A DNA stretch of 64,000 nucleotides from Bacillus_AB infantis_B (GCF_008180445.1 NZ_VTER01000006.1:310001-374000), one strand, 5' to 3'. Shown: positions 1-8,151, numbered from the stretch's first letter. Made by a program: numbers and translations. Notes: generated by a model not told the origin, from the sequence alone.

Positions 1-2
1 AA

Positions 3-248
3 TCAACATGGTGGGGAAAAGGAATCGGGAAGCTGCTCGTTCAGTCAATGATCAGCTATTTGATAAAAGAAAAGGGAGCAGACCTGGTAGTCATGGACCC
101 GCAGACATGGAATGAAAGGGCCATTGCCTGTTATGAGAGCAGCGGAATGCAAAAAAGAAAGCTTCTCCCGAAAAACGAATACCATGAAGGTGAATGGAGA
201 GATGCCTGGCTGATGGAATATGATAAAAAAAGCGGAATAGACTTGTAA
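3..248 (+). CDS. GNAT family N-acetyltransferase, C-terminal part (AAC(6')-like)
   Basis: This is the 3' end of a gene that starts before the window. The readable 81 residues carry the GNAT acetyl-CoA loop (WWGKGIGKLL) and, further on, DP-x-N-x-RAI-x-CYE-x-x-G, the terminal motif seen in AAC(6')-type and related acetyltransferases. The family transfers an acetyl group from acetyl-CoA to an amine in the cytosol. The substrate cannot be told from this fragment, and chromosomal AAC(6')-like proteins often have no role in drug resistance. The gene ends about 25 bases before a strong terminator shared with the opposing gene. Confidence 0.8.
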   Translation, partial: STWWGKGIGKLLVQSMISYLIKEKGADLVVMDPQTWNERAIACYESSGMQKRKLLPKNEYHEGEWRDAWLMEYDKKSGIDL

Positions 249-271
249 AAATGGAAAATATGTAAGATCAC

Positions 272-313
272 AAAAAAAGGAAGCAAACTCAACTGAGTTT
301 GCTTCCTTTTTTA
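272..313. terminator. Bidirectional rho-independent terminator
   Basis: Near-perfect inverted repeat (GGAAGCAAACTCA / TGAGTTTGCTTCC) flanked by A7 on the left and T6 on the right, so it can end transcripts from both converging genes. Confidence 0.9.
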
Positions 314-1420
314 TAGGGCAGTATCTGAGCCGGTGGCAACACTTTCTCTTCTTGCCCGAAGGAACCGGACAAAGTTCATGACGATTGTTTTTACAACCGC
401 ATACGTTGGAATTGCAAGGATCATGCCCAGGATCCCTGCAAGGTTTCCTGCCACTAGCAGGAGGATGATGATGGTGGCAGGATGGGTGTCAAGCCTTTTT
501 CCAAGGATGAGAGGGGAAAGGATATTCCCTTCAACCTGCTGGGCAACGGCAATGACGATGATCGCCAGGATTGCCTTTGCCGGGGAATCGAACAGTGCGA
601 TCAATACAGCAGGCGCCCCGCCGAGAAATGGACCGACGTAAGGAATGATGTTCGTAACAGCGACAATCAGCGCCAGAACGAGGGCATATGGCAGGTCAAT
701 GATCATATAGCCGATGAAGGCCAGTGTCCCGACGAATAAAGCCACGGTTACCTGTCCCTGTATGTATGCTGCCAGGGTTTCACCTGTCTCCTTCAGCGTT
801 TTTAAACCTTCGCTCCGATAAGATAGAGGGAGGAATTTGGATATGGCAGCCGGAAACCTTCCGCCATCCTTGAACATATAAAACAGCAGGAAGGGAACCG
901 TTACAATTGTGACTGTAATATTGGCGACAAGGCTGAATACATTGGAAATTCCATTTGTCACCCTGTCAGGGATCGTGTTGGCAAACTCCATCAATGACCT
1001 TTCCAGGTTTTCAATCGGGACATAATCCTGATTCATGACCCATTTGAACTGCTGCGAGCGTGAAAGATTTTCTATGTAGATTCTTGTTCTTTGTGCATAT
1101 GTCGGCAAATCATTGAATAATGCTGTAACCTGCTTTGATATGATAGGGACAAGGCTGCCGATCACCAGGACGATAAGGCCGATGATGATCAGGTAAATGA
1201 TTATGATGGCAATGGTCCTCGGCAGTTTTCTTGCCTGGAGGAAATTGACGACCGGGTTAAGCAGGAAATAAAGGAAGCCTGAGATGATAATCGGGAAAAA
1301 CAAGGTAGACACAAAGATTCCGATTGGTTCAAATAAAAAGGATATTTTGGATGATACGTAAATGATGGCCACAATCAGAAGGATCTGAAGAGACCAGAAT
1401 TGGATATTTTTTTTTGTCAC
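311..1420 (-). CDS. AI-2E family transporter (membrane permease)
   Basis: A polytopic membrane protein of about 369 residues with the AI-2E transporter (PF01594) layout: paired N-terminal helices, a long soluble segment around residues 110-160, and a C-terminal block containing the typical NIIPYVGPFLGG and PLILGKR motifs. Members export small molecules or act as Na+/H+ antiporters; the substrate here is unknown. A GTG at 1429 is also in frame, but AAAGGTG sits six bases before the GTG at 1420, so I prefer the shorter form. It stands alone, converging on the GNAT gene. Confidence 0.88.
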   Translation of the reverse strand: MTKKNIQFWSLQILLIVAIIYVSSKISFLFEPIGIFVSTLFFPIIISGFLYFLLNPVVNFLQARKLPRTIAIIIIYLIIIGLIVLVIGSLVPIISKQVTALFNDLPTYAQRTRIYIENLSRSQQFKWVMNQDYVPIENLERSLMEFANTIPDRVTNGISNVFSLVANITVTIVTVPFLLFYMFKDGGRFPAAISKFLPLSYRSEGLKTLKETGETLAAYIQGQVTVALFVGTLAFIGYMIIDLPYALVLALIVAVTNIIPYVGPFLGGAPAVLIALFDSPAKAILAIIVIAVAQQVEGNILSPLILGKRLDTHPATIIILLLVAGNLAGILGMILAIPTYAVVKTIVMNFVRFLRARRESVATGSDTAL

Positions 1421-1502
1421 AGAATTCACCTTTCGCTTTCTTCCTGTAAAAAGTATAACAGAAGTTAGAATAATTTTCCTGGAAATTGCCAGGCTATGTA
1501 TT

Positions 1503-1706
1503 TTAGGCGGACATCAACATTCGAAGTGCAAAATAAAAAGACCCAGATTGGCCCTTATGTTTGGATTTGTATACAAGATCTTTCTTTGTTTTTGTCCTTC
1601 TCTCAGACATATCAATTAATGCATAAGGACTTCTTTTGCTCTCCGGATTTCTTTTCCCTTCACGCACCATTTTAGCACGCAGCTTCTTCGCTTTGGATTT
1701 GGCCAT
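1503..1706 (-). CDS. Small basic conserved protein (67 aa), function unknown
   Basis: Encodes a short Lys/Arg-rich protein starting MAKSKAKKLRAK and ending in a mixed hydrophobic tail. The first 12 codons of the longer open frame (to 1742) are excluded because AGGAG lies ten bases before the ATG at 1706. The positive charge suggests nucleic-acid or ribosome contact, but that is inference. I recognise the type as a small Bacillaceae hypothetical and cannot name a function. Neighbours give no clue: it lies between the exporter and another small membrane protein on the same strand. Confidence 0.65.
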   Translation of the reverse strand: MAKSKAKKLRAKMVREGKRNPESKRSPYALIDMSERRTKTKKDLVYKSKHKGQSGSFYFALRMLMSA

Positions 1707-1789
1707 TTTATCTGCACTCCTGTCATTATGGAATGTATTCATTTTATAATATCCAGGTCATTCAAACAATGGGTTTCAGACCTGGGAAG

Positions 1790-1957
1790 CTAAATTTTTT
1801 CTGCAAGCTTCTGCCTGGCCTGCTTCAATCTGGCGGTCATTGCCTTCTCAATTTTTCCTGGTCCATTCATATAGCGGCATATTCCGTATATGAAGACTTC
1901 TTCTATGAAGATGAGCAACAATAAAATAGTAATGGCTGCAGTTAAAAGATTCATCAT
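1790..1957 (-). CDS. Small single-pass membrane protein (55 aa)
   Basis: Begins ATG ATG AAT eight bases after a clean GGAGG. The product has an N-terminal hydrophobic helix (about residues 4-24, TAAITILLLLIFIEEVFIYG) followed by a basic amphipathic tail with repeated Lys/Arg/Gln, so it should be anchored in the membrane with the tail in the cytosol. No family is recognised. Strong translation signals and an intact hydrophobic-then-amphipathic design support a real gene. Unrelated signals nearby are absent; it may be transcribed with the downstream 67-residue protein. Confidence 0.6.
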   Translation of the reverse strand: MMNLLTAAITILLLLIFIEEVFIYGICRYMNGPGKIEKAMTARLKQARQKLAEKI

Positions 1958-2023
1958 GCATCATGCCTCCCGAACCGGTCATATATCAAAGCATATGAGG
2001 GAAAGGGAGGCATGATGATCATT

Positions 2024-2893
2024 TTATCCTTTTAGGCCAGGGCTTTCTCTCAATACAGGAAGGGTGCAGCAGCGGAATGCTCCCCCGGACTTAATGATTT
2101 CCGTTATATCCACTTCAATCACCTCGAAGCCTCTTTCTTCCAGCTGTCTGTTGACATTTTCATTTACCGTCAGACTGAAGATCTTCTTGTCCCCGATGCA
2201 TAATACATTCGTGCCCAGGGAAAATTGTTCTTCTTTGGTTACTTCTATCAGGTGATACCTGGATTTGATGTATTCCAGTGCTTTCGGCTCAATTTCTCCT
2301 GGGAAAATCAAGGCTTCGTCTTCAGAAATGACATTGAAGACACAATCCAGATGAAGGAATTTATCTGTAAAAGGGACCGTAATTACCTCATGATCAGGCA
2401 GAAGTGATTTCAAATGGGCAGCGGCTTTCTCATTTGTCCTGTCACTCAAGCCAACATAAACAGTGTCGCGGTCTATGACGATATCTCCGCCTTCAATTTT
2501 TTCTCCTATCAGGTTGAAATAGGAAATTCTCTCCTTCTCCAGCCATTCCTTGAAAACATCCTCTTCACCCTGCCGGATCCTGCTTGCCATTTCGGCCACA
2601 AACACGGTTTGGCCGAGCGTAAAACCGATATCCCTTGTGAATACCTGTTCAGGATATTTGCCCCTGGCCGGGAGGAGGGACACTTCCACACCATATTGCT
2701 CCAATGTTTTGACAAAATTGCGGTGCTGCTCCAATGCCTTGTCAATATCAATGCCTTCTTTCAGAAAATGGCGCTGGGTCTCGTTGATCACATCTTTGAT
2801 TGTCATATGCTCCGGTTCACATAGAACCACTTTTTTCAGCCGGTCATATTCGCTTCCAACATATGCCGGCATATCTGGCGTTTGCTTTACCAT
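2024..2893 (-). CDS. Dimethylarginine dimethylaminohydrolase / amidinotransferase-fold hydrolase (YkgA-like)
   Basis: A 289-residue member of the guanidino-modifying superfamily. Visible signatures are FTRD (85-88), EGGD (134-137), catalytic His in LHLDCVF (H181) and the terminal nucleophile in GGAFRCC (C275 or C276). The length and the C-terminal Cys match DDAH and B. subtilis YkgA rather than the longer arginine deiminases (about 410 aa). It would hydrolyse a methylated arginine or related guanidino compound to a citrulline-type product. An AGGAGG lies just before the ATG. No arginine-pathway genes are adjacent, so the substrate remains open. Confidence 0.85.
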   Translation of the reverse strand: MVKQTPDMPAYVGSEYDRLKKVVLCEPEHMTIKDVINETQRHFLKEGIDIDKALEQHRNFVKTLEQYGVEVSLLPARGKYPEQVFTRDIGFTLGQTVFVAEMASRIRQGEEDVFKEWLEKERISYFNLIGEKIEGGDIVIDRDTVYVGLSDRTNEKAAAHLKSLLPDHEVITVPFTDKFLHLDCVFNVISEDEALIFPGEIEPKALEYIKSRYHLIEVTKEEQFSLGTNVLCIGDKKIFSLTVNENVNRQLEERGFEVIEVDITEIIKSGGAFRCCTLPVLRESPGLKG

Positions 2894-3024
2894 AATATCC
2901 TCCTAAGATTAGGTTACTTTCCTTACTATTCACCTAAACCAGGACAGTTATGAAAAAAGCTCATACTATCCCGGGGACTGGCTTCATATACTAGAGGACA
3001 TGCAGCAGCCGGGAGTGTTCAATC

Positions 3025-3603
3025 ATGATTTTTAAAAAAACGGCTATCGTCCTTACTGGATGCCTTCTTCTATCTTTGGGAATAAACGGTTTTCTAATCC
3101 CTAACAAGGTTCTCGACGGCGGTGTCATCGGGCTGGGTCTGATCTGCAACTACTTATGGGGATTTGAAGCAGGATTGTCCATCCTGCTGATGAGCATTCC
3201 GATATTTGCTCTTGCCTGGTTCAAGGACAGGGGTTATTTTTTCAACAGCCTGCACGGTTTGCTGTTGTCTTCCATTTTAATCGATATCATGAACCCGGTC
3301 AGCCGGTCACTTCCATATATCGACCCTGCCATCGGCTCTATAGCCGGCGGGGCGCTGGTCGGCCTCGGCATAGGCTTAATGCTCCGCTATGGCACCAGCA
3401 CCGGGGGAACAGACCTGCTGGCGCAATTTATCGCAGACCTTTCAGGAATAAATGTGGGAATAGTGATTTTATTGATTGATTGCCTTGTCATATCAATCGG
3501 AGGCCTGCTGGTTTCAGGCGATACTTTCATGCTGTCCCTTATCACGGTCCTGACAGTAGGGCTGGTCACAAGCTTATGCACCTATCGGACAGCAAAAGAG
3601 TAA
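3025..3603 (+). CDS. YitT/YitE-type integral membrane protein (DUF161)
   Basis: 192 residues with five or six hydrophobic spans and the YitT-family repeats (NGFLIPNKVLDGG near residue 21, and RYGTSTGGTDLLAQ around 125-138). It lacks the C-terminal soluble DUF2179 domain found in the roughly 280-residue YitT paralogs, so it is the short, YitE-like form. GGGAG precedes the ATG by nine bases. Function is unknown; a transport role is assumed for the family. It is a single gene converging on the CNNM transporter. Confidence 0.85.
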   Translation: MIFKKTAIVLTGCLLLSLGINGFLIPNKVLDGGVIGLGLICNYLWGFEAGLSILLMSIPIFALAWFKDRGYFFNSLHGLLLSSILIDIMNPVSRSLPYIDPAIGSIAGGALVGLGIGLMLRYGTSTGGTDLLAQFIADLSGINVGIVILLIDCLVISIGGLLVSGDTFMLSLITVLTVGLVTSLCTYRTAKE

Positions 3604-3621
3604 GGAGGGCAGTGTTGGAGT

Positions 3622-3650
3622 CAAAAAAAAAGCCCTTACTCAGGGCTTTC
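3622..3650 (-). terminator. Terminator of the CNNM transporter gene
   Basis: AAAGCCCT-TACTC-AGGGCTTT hairpin; read on the minus strand it is followed by a run of nine T. The stop codon of the minus-strand gene lies in the hairpin loop. It may also serve the converging YitT-type gene. Confidence 0.85.
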
Positions 3651-4952
3651 TTCTTCAGCCAGTCTCCTGACCTCTATAAAAACAATATGATGGCCTTCCA
3701 GTTCTTTGACTGTAAAGGAATAGTTTTCCTCGATGATTTCTTCCCCCTGAACGACATCATACCGCTGGGAAAGGAACCAGCCGCCAAATGTGTCAACATC
3801 CTCTTCAGGCAGGTTTGTGCCAAGGAGATCATTGACATCTTCAATAAGAACCTTGCCGCTGATGATATAATGATCTTCAGCCAATTTGCGGATGTCGGAG
3901 ATTTCATCTGCATCAAATTCATCACGGATCTCACCGACAATTTCTTCGATGATATCTTCTACTGTCACAAGCCCCGCTGTCCCTCCATATTCATCCAGCA
4001 GCAGGGCCATATGGGTGCGCTCCTTTTGCATTTTAAGGAGAAGGTCATGAATTGGTATAGTCTCAATGACCCTGATGGCAGGCTTCATGAACGCTGTGAT
4101 GGGGGAACCTGTCAGCGTTTCCCTTTTTACGGTGGCAGTAAGGATGTCCTTGATGTTGACGATTCCTTCAATATTGTCTTTATCTCCATTAATGACCGGA
4201 TAGCGTGTGTACTTCTCCTCGCGGATGGTGCCGAGGATATCCTCCACGCTGTCATCAATGGAAAGGCTGACGATTTCAGTCCGCGGCACCATGATTTCCT
4301 TGGCGAGCCTGTTATCAAATTCAAAGATGTTATTTACATAAGTCAGCTCTGATTTATTGATTTCACCGCTCTCATAGCTTTCGGAAAGAATGATCCGAAG
4401 TTCTTCTTCTGAATGGGCCAGCTCATTTTCGGAAGCTGGCTTCAGCCCGAACAGGCCGGTAAGGATCCTGGCTGAACCATTGAGCGCCCAAATGAAAGGG
4501 AACATCAGCTTATAAAACAAAATCAGCGGCTTTGCAAACAGCAGGGTAATTCTTTCTGATAGCTGAATGGCCATGGTCTTTGGAGCCAATTCACCGACCA
4601 CCACATGCAGAAAAGTAATAGAAGCAAAGGCAATTCCGAAAGATAAAAGATGGGTAAGCGATGGATTAAGCTCCAAACTTTCAAAAAGGGGATGAAGCAG
4701 CTTCTCGACAGTGGGCTCTCCAAGCCAGCCAAGACCCAGCGCTGTAATGGTGATGCCCAGCTGGCAGGCAGAAAGGTATTCATCCATATGGGTAATCACA
4801 TGCCTGGCCGCCTGGGCTCCAGGTTTATTTTCTTCAATCAGCTGGTCAATCCTCGAACTTCTGACTTTGACAATTGCAAATTCTGCTGACACAAAAAAAG
4901 CGGTTAAAGCAATTAAAAGTGCAACTAATACCAAATTGATAAATATGTCCAA
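3636..4952 (-). CDS. CNNM/HlyC-CorC family transporter (DUF21-CBS-CorC_HlyC)
   Basis: 438 residues: an N-terminal DUF21 membrane domain with about four helices (residues 1-190), a CBS pair (about 205-330, with VPRTEIVSL and LLDEYGGTAGLVTVEDI) and a C-terminal CorC_HlyC domain (345-425, GWFLSQRYDVVQGE). Family members export Mg2+ or Co2+, or act on divalent cation balance; 'hemolysin' in older annotations is misleading. The start is TTG at 4952, eight bases after AAGG. It follows a MerR-type regulator on the same strand, with an overlapping pair of hairpins in the 75-base gap that could control it. Confidence 0.9.
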   Translation of the reverse strand: MDIFINLVLVALLIALTAFFVSAEFAIVKVRSSRIDQLIEENKPGAQAARHVITHMDEYLSACQLGITITALGLGWLGEPTVEKLLHPLFESLELNPSLTHLLSFGIAFASITFLHVVVGELAPKTMAIQLSERITLLFAKPLILFYKLMFPFIWALNGSARILTGLFGLKPASENELAHSEEELRIILSESYESGEINKSELTYVNNIFEFDNRLAKEIMVPRTEIVSLSIDDSVEDILGTIREEKYTRYPVINGDKDNIEGIVNIKDILTATVKRETLTGSPITAFMKPAIRVIETIPIHDLLLKMQKERTHMALLLDEYGGTAGLVTVEDIIEEIVGEIRDEFDADEISDIRKLAEDHYIISGKVLIEDVNDLLGTNLPEEDVDTFGGWFLSQRYDVVQGEEIIEENYSFTVKELEGHHIVFIEVRRLAEEESPE

Positions 4953-4958
4953 CGAATC

Positions 4959-4979
4959 GCCTTACAGAGTAAGGCTTAC
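4959..4979 (-). promoter_or_regulatory. Nested inverted repeats before the CNNM start codon
   Basis: GCCTTAC-AGA-GTAAGGC is a perfect seven-base-pair hairpin ending seven bases before the TTG start, and it overlaps a second palindrome, GTAAG-G-CTTAC. The two cannot form together. They cover the region just 5' of the likely AAGG ribosome binding site, so they could be a translational switch or an operator for the adjacent MerR protein. Inferred only from the sequence. Confidence 0.4.
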
Positions 4980-5026
4980 ACCTCCTGGATGAGTAAAAAA
5001 GTCTACTGTAATTTCCGGCAGGAGGG

Positions 5027-5449
5027 CTACATCAATAACAGGAGAATGGTCTGCATGAGGGATATGCTTTCAGCAGAAAGGTGCTTTTTAAGAGCTTCCT
5101 TCTTCAGTCCTTTATCCTCCAGATTTTGGAGCAGCTCGGAAAGCTCCTTATCCAAACCGGATATCTTTACTTTAAGTGTTTCATAATCGATAAGATCTGA
5201 TTCTTTTTCCTTTAGCTTGTTCTTTATTTCTTCCAGTGAAAAGCTGTTCCTTTTGCACTGTTCGATATATTTAAGGGTGTCAAGAGCTTCTGCATCATAG
5301 TAGCGGTAGTTGGAAGCAGACCGTCTTGCTTTAATAAGGCCGATTTGTGTGTAATAATCTACCGTCCGCTTCGTTACATTCGCCCTTTTTGCAATCTCTC
5401 CGATTTTCAGTTTCTCTGCCCCAAACTCATCGCCTCCCCAGCAGAACAT
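5027..5449 (-). CDS. MerR family transcriptional regulator
   Basis: 140 residues with an N-terminal winged-helix MerR domain (KIGEIAKRANVTKRTVDYYTQ at about 15-35, then GLIKARRSASNYRYYD) and a C-terminal coiled-coil (residues 75-125) ending in a short hydrophobic tail, MQTILLLLM. No metal-binding Cys cluster is present, so it is not a classic mercury or copper sensor. The start is uncertain: ATG at 5449 has no good ribosome binding site, but no better in-frame start exists. It probably controls the CNNM transporter gene directly downstream or itself. Confidence 0.85.
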   Translation of the reverse strand: MFCWGGDEFGAEKLKIGEIAKRANVTKRTVDYYTQIGLIKARRSASNYRYYDAEALDTLKYIEQCKRNSFSLEEIKNKLKEKESDLIDYETLKVKISGLDKELSELLQNLEDKGLKKEALKKHLSAESISLMQTILLLLM

Positions 5450-5573
5450 TTTAGTTATAGAGAAAATGATAATCCTATTTATTTGAAATCACAATCATAA
5501 AGTTTTGGCGGGAATGGAATTTTCTTATCAGGATAGGGTAAAACCTATAAAAAGGACAGGGAGGAATTTTCTT

Positions 5574-5687
5574 ATGGACTCTACACATCCGTTTTGGCAG
5601 ACTGTGCTTTCATTCTTGCCGCTTATTATTATTGCGGCCATTGTGGTAGCCTTTCTCGTTTATCGAAAAAGCAAGAGCAGGCGTTAG
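5574..5687 (+). CDS. Small single-pass membrane protein (37 aa)
   Basis: ATG at 5574 is nine bases after GGGAGG. The peptide has a short N-terminus, one strong transmembrane helix (LSFLPLIIIAAIVVAFLVY, residues 11-29) and a basic end KSKSRR, giving an N-out topology. A terminator hairpin follows ten bases after the stop. The function is unknown; many Bacillaceae carry such one-helix peptides with roles in sporulation or stress. Confidence 0.65.
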   Translation: MDSTHPFWQTVLSFLPLIIIAAIVVAFLVYRKSKSRR

Positions 5688-5696
5688 CCATGGCAA

Positions 5697-5724
5697 GGCC
5701 CGGCAATGAGCCGGGCCGCATTTT
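5697..5724 (+). terminator. Terminator after the 37-residue membrane peptide
   Basis: GGCCCGGC-AATGA-GCCGGGCC hairpin followed by GCATTTTAG. Confidence 0.75.
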
Positions 5725-5819
5725 AGTTGAAATAGCGTGGCAGCTTCATTTACCATGATACATAACCGGGTTCCAGGCAATCCTGTCTCTATATATAATA
5801 AAGGGGGAAACTGACTGAT

Positions 5820-6107
5820 TTGGCACACCGCTGTTCGCATCCTTATCGTATATTCAGCAGAAAAGTGGAGTGGAATGAACAAAAAGTGATTGAAACAGAA
5901 TATCACCTCCACCTGTATGACGACCGGGTCGTTGCAGAAGACCGCGAGTTCCGGCTGGCTGATATCTATGATGTCTCCTACCGGGAACAGTCTTCTTTCG
6001 GGTTTTTGTACTTGCATACAAACCATGGCCTCTATCCCTATAAAGTTTATATCAGCCCTGAAGACTTCATCAGGCAATACCGCATTGCTGCGGGCAAGGC
6101 CTATTGA
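5820..6107 (+). CDS. Conserved hypothetical protein (95 aa)
   Basis: A soluble 95-residue protein with alternating beta-type sequence (ETEYHLHLYDDRVVAEDREF, then VSYREQ, FGFLYLHTNHG) that resembles a small PH-like or beta-barrel fold; the fold is a guess. The start chosen is TTG at 5820, twelve bases after GGGGG, which is a loose spacing; a GTG at codon 16 is an alternative. No family is recognised. A terminator follows. Confidence 0.6.
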   Translation: MAHRCSHPYRIFSRKVEWNEQKVIETEYHLHLYDDRVVAEDREFRLADIYDVSYREQSSFGFLYLHTNHGLYPYKVYISPEDFIRQYRIAAGKAY

Positions 6108-6119
6108 TCAGGCTGGCTA

Positions 6120-6147
6120 AGCATCCCTGGCAGGGTGCTTTTTTTTG
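6120..6147 (+). terminator. Rho-independent terminator
   Basis: AGCA(T)CCCT-GGC-AGGGTGCT hairpin with one bulge, then T8. Confidence 0.8.
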
Positions 6148-6224
6148 TCTGAAACAATGCGCATGAGCGACTAATGCGGCTTCAAAAGGGTAAAGATAGG
6201 CAGACTAGCAGAGGAGCTGATTCC

Positions 6225-7073
6225 ATGAAAGAAAGTTCATCATCCAACCGTTTTCTCCCGGTTGCTTCTGCAACAAGCGGAGATATGAAAAATATCACCC
6301 CTGACGTCCATTGCCTGCCGATTCAAATTGTTAATGTCTTTTATGCTGAGCTCAGCGATGGCTCAGATGACTGGGTGCTGATTGATGCCGGCATGCCAAA
6401 ATCAGCTGAAAAAATCATTGAAGCAGCAGAAGATCTCTATGGCGTGGGAGCTGCACCAAAAGCAATCGTCCTGACCCATGGGCATTTCGATCATATTGGA
6501 GGGATAATCGGACTGCTTAAAACCTGGAAAGTGCCAGTGTATGCTCATGAGCTTGAGCTTCCATATCTGACAGGGGAGAAAGATTATCCTAAGCCTGATA
6601 GCAGTGTCGAGGGAGGGATGATTGCCAAGATGTCACCGCTGTTTCCGCATGAAGGGATTGATATTAGTGAATATATCCATCCGCTCCCTTCTGATGGTTC
6701 TGTTCCTGCATTGCCGGGCTGGAAATGGATCCATACACCAGGGCATTCCCCTGGCCATGTGTCCCTGTTCAGGGAAGACGACAGCCTGCTCATTGCCGGT
6801 GATGCTTTTGTGACGGTGAGGCAGGATTCCCTTTATAAAGTCCTTGTCCAGGAAGAAGAGGTGAACGGGCCGCCCCGTTACCTGACTACCGACTGGAAGG
6901 CCGCAGAAGCATCTGTCATCAAACTGGCTGCTTTGAACCCTTCCGCGGCTGGAACAGGGCATGGCCGTCCGATGTCAGGCCCGGAATTGGCAGAGGGCCT
7001 GCAGAGGCTTGCCGATCATTTTGGCGATCTGGCTGTACCGGACCATGGCAAATATGTCGACGGGAACAGCTGA
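6225..7073 (+). CDS. MBL-fold metallo-hydrolase
   Basis: A 282-residue metallo-beta-lactamase fold enzyme. THGHFDH (H85, H87, D89, H90) is the zinc-binding HxHxDH motif; a later His in HTPGHSPGH, the bridging Asp in IAGDAF and the terminal GTGHGRP complete the metal site. Such proteins hydrolyse lactones, thioesters or phosphoesters, and the true substrate cannot be read. ATG at 6225 is eight bases after GAGGAG, so the 17 upstream in-frame codons are excluded. It is a single gene after a terminator. Confidence 0.88.
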   Translation: MKESSSSNRFLPVASATSGDMKNITPDVHCLPIQIVNVFYAELSDGSDDWVLIDAGMPKSAEKIIEAAEDLYGVGAAPKAIVLTHGHFDHIGGIIGLLKTWKVPVYAHELELPYLTGEKDYPKPDSSVEGGMIAKMSPLFPHEGIDISEYIHPLPSDGSVPALPGWKWIHTPGHSPGHVSLFREDDSLLIAGDAFVTVRQDSLYKVLVQEEEVNGPPRYLTTDWKAAEASVIKLAALNPSAAGTGHGRPMSGPELAEGLQRLADHFGDLAVPDHGKYVDGNS

Positions 7074-7140
7074 CAAGACCTTTTTGTGCATAAAATATCC
7101 TGCCCGGCCCAAACTAGAGATTAAAAAGGGGCTGGACAGC

Positions 7141-7437
7141 ATGATTTTCTATGCATGCGTGAAGTATGAAGAACATGATCCCAATTCTTATAAAGGAATT
7201 GAAGTCACCACACTGGGATCCAATGATAAAGTGGCCGAATTTGAATCTTATGATCCGCTTGAGGATTACCGTAATTTTTCCAGCTGGGCTGAGAGTGTAG
7301 GCGAAAATAATGTAGGATTCTGCGACACATTCAAGGCTTTTGCCCATGATTACAGGCAGGTATCAGAAGAAGATTCAGAAAAGATGATCTCCATGCTGTA
7401 TGGGGACCATGGCAGCTGCGGCTATGAATATTACTGA
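7141..7437 (+). CDS. Conserved hypothetical protein (98 aa)
   Basis: A soluble acidic protein starting MIFYACVKYEEHD and ending in an aromatic GSCGYEYY. GGGG lies nine bases before the ATG at 7141. No domain is recognised. It follows the MBL hydrolase on the same strand by 67 bases and is closed by a terminator, so the two may share a transcript. Confidence 0.6.
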   Translation: MIFYACVKYEEHDPNSYKGIEVTTLGSNDKVAEFESYDPLEDYRNFSSWAESVGENNVGFCDTFKAFAHDYRQVSEEDSEKMISMLYGDHGSCGYEYY

Positions 7438-7460
7438 CAGGCTTTGAAGCTGTAAAAGCA

Positions 7461-7489
7461 GAAAAGCCCTGGTCATCCAGGGCTTTTCT
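7461..7489. terminator. Bidirectional terminator
   Basis: GAAAAGCCCTGG-TCAT-CCAGGGCTTTTC, a perfect 12-bp stem between converging genes. Confidence 0.9.
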
Positions 7490-7698
7490 TACTCCTGCTC
7501 TTCATCAAAATAACTCTCGAAGGCAATCCGGTCTGTCAGTTTTTCCTCTTTGTAATAAGGATTTTCTATTGTTGAGTTCTCAGGATCCAAATTGGTTTTG
7601 ATGACGAGGAAAGGCTCTGAAGAATGCTCTGCAATGAGCCTGTCATCCAGCTCCCTGAAATCTGGCATTTTTTCACTGCCCGGCTTAATGGGGTCCAT
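7489..7698 (-). CDS. Small acidic hypothetical protein (69 aa)
   Basis: Begins MDPIKPGSEKMPDF, seven bases after AGGAGG, a very strong start. It is rich in Glu and Asp and has no hydrophobic helix, so it should be cytosolic. No family is recognised. It lies downstream of the AbrB-like gene on the same strand, with a 132-base gap that holds no other gene. Confidence 0.65.
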   Translation of the reverse strand: MDPIKPGSEKMPDFRELDDRLIAEHSSEPFLVIKTNLDPENSTIENPYYKEEKLTDRIAFESYFDEEQE

Positions 7699-7830
7699 GG
7701 TTCCACCTCCTGCTCTTAGGTTGCTGCCGGCAGGAATGCGCTATCCAGGAAAGCGGTGGAAAATAGAAAAACAGATTGCTTCAGACCTGATGCAGGTGCT
7801 GCCTACATTGTTTTCCGGGATAAAAGTGGG

Positions 7831-8151
7831 CTAACCCGTCTTGTCCGGCATGATCTGCAAAATGAATTGCTTGGCCTGTTCATCAATGAAGAGGCAGTAT
7901 TCCTCCTGATCCTTCAGGTCCAGCAGATTTCTCAGCTCCATTGGAATATGGATGGATCCATTATCAGAAACAAGCCGTTTATTTTCAGTACTCTTCGGAT
8001 CTGCTTTTCTGATTAAGATCTTCTTGTCTTCATCTTCAAACTCCAGGTCGGCAAGCCGGCCGGGAAGAAGGTCGAACTTTTTTCTCCAGGGACTTGGAAG
8101 AAGGACTTTTCCGGTCTTAGTAAAATTTTTGCATTTATAGACGCTTTGCAT
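7831..8151 (-). CDS. AbrB/SpoVT-like protein with two tandem AbrB-type repeats
   Basis: 106 residues containing two copies of the AbrB-like swapped-hairpin pattern: KTGKVLLPSPWRKKFDLLPG (residues 11-30) and NGSIHIPMELRNLLDLKDQ (about 63-81). Both show G-x-[VI]-x-[IL]-P followed by R, the signature of the AbrB/MazE/SpoVT DNA-binding fold, which normally needs a dimer of single copies. The duplication may let one chain form the barrel. ATG at 8151 is chosen because GGGGAAG precedes it; the 25 upstream codons are less likely. Regulatory targets are unknown. Confidence 0.6.
   Translation of the reverse strand: MQSVYKCKNFTKTGKVLLPSPWRKKFDLLPGRLADLEFEDEDKKILIRKADPKSTENKRLVSDNGSIHIPMELRNLLDLKDQEEYCLFIDEQAKQFILQIMPDKTG

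Noticed and set aside
2024..2893. Arginine deiminase (arcA)
   Set aside because: The protein is only 289 residues and has no arc genes beside it; the DDAH/YkgA type fits better.
3480..4352. 290-residue plus-strand open frame
   Set aside because: It lies antisense to the CNNM gene, has no ribosome binding site or recognisable domain and reflects the codon bias of the real gene.
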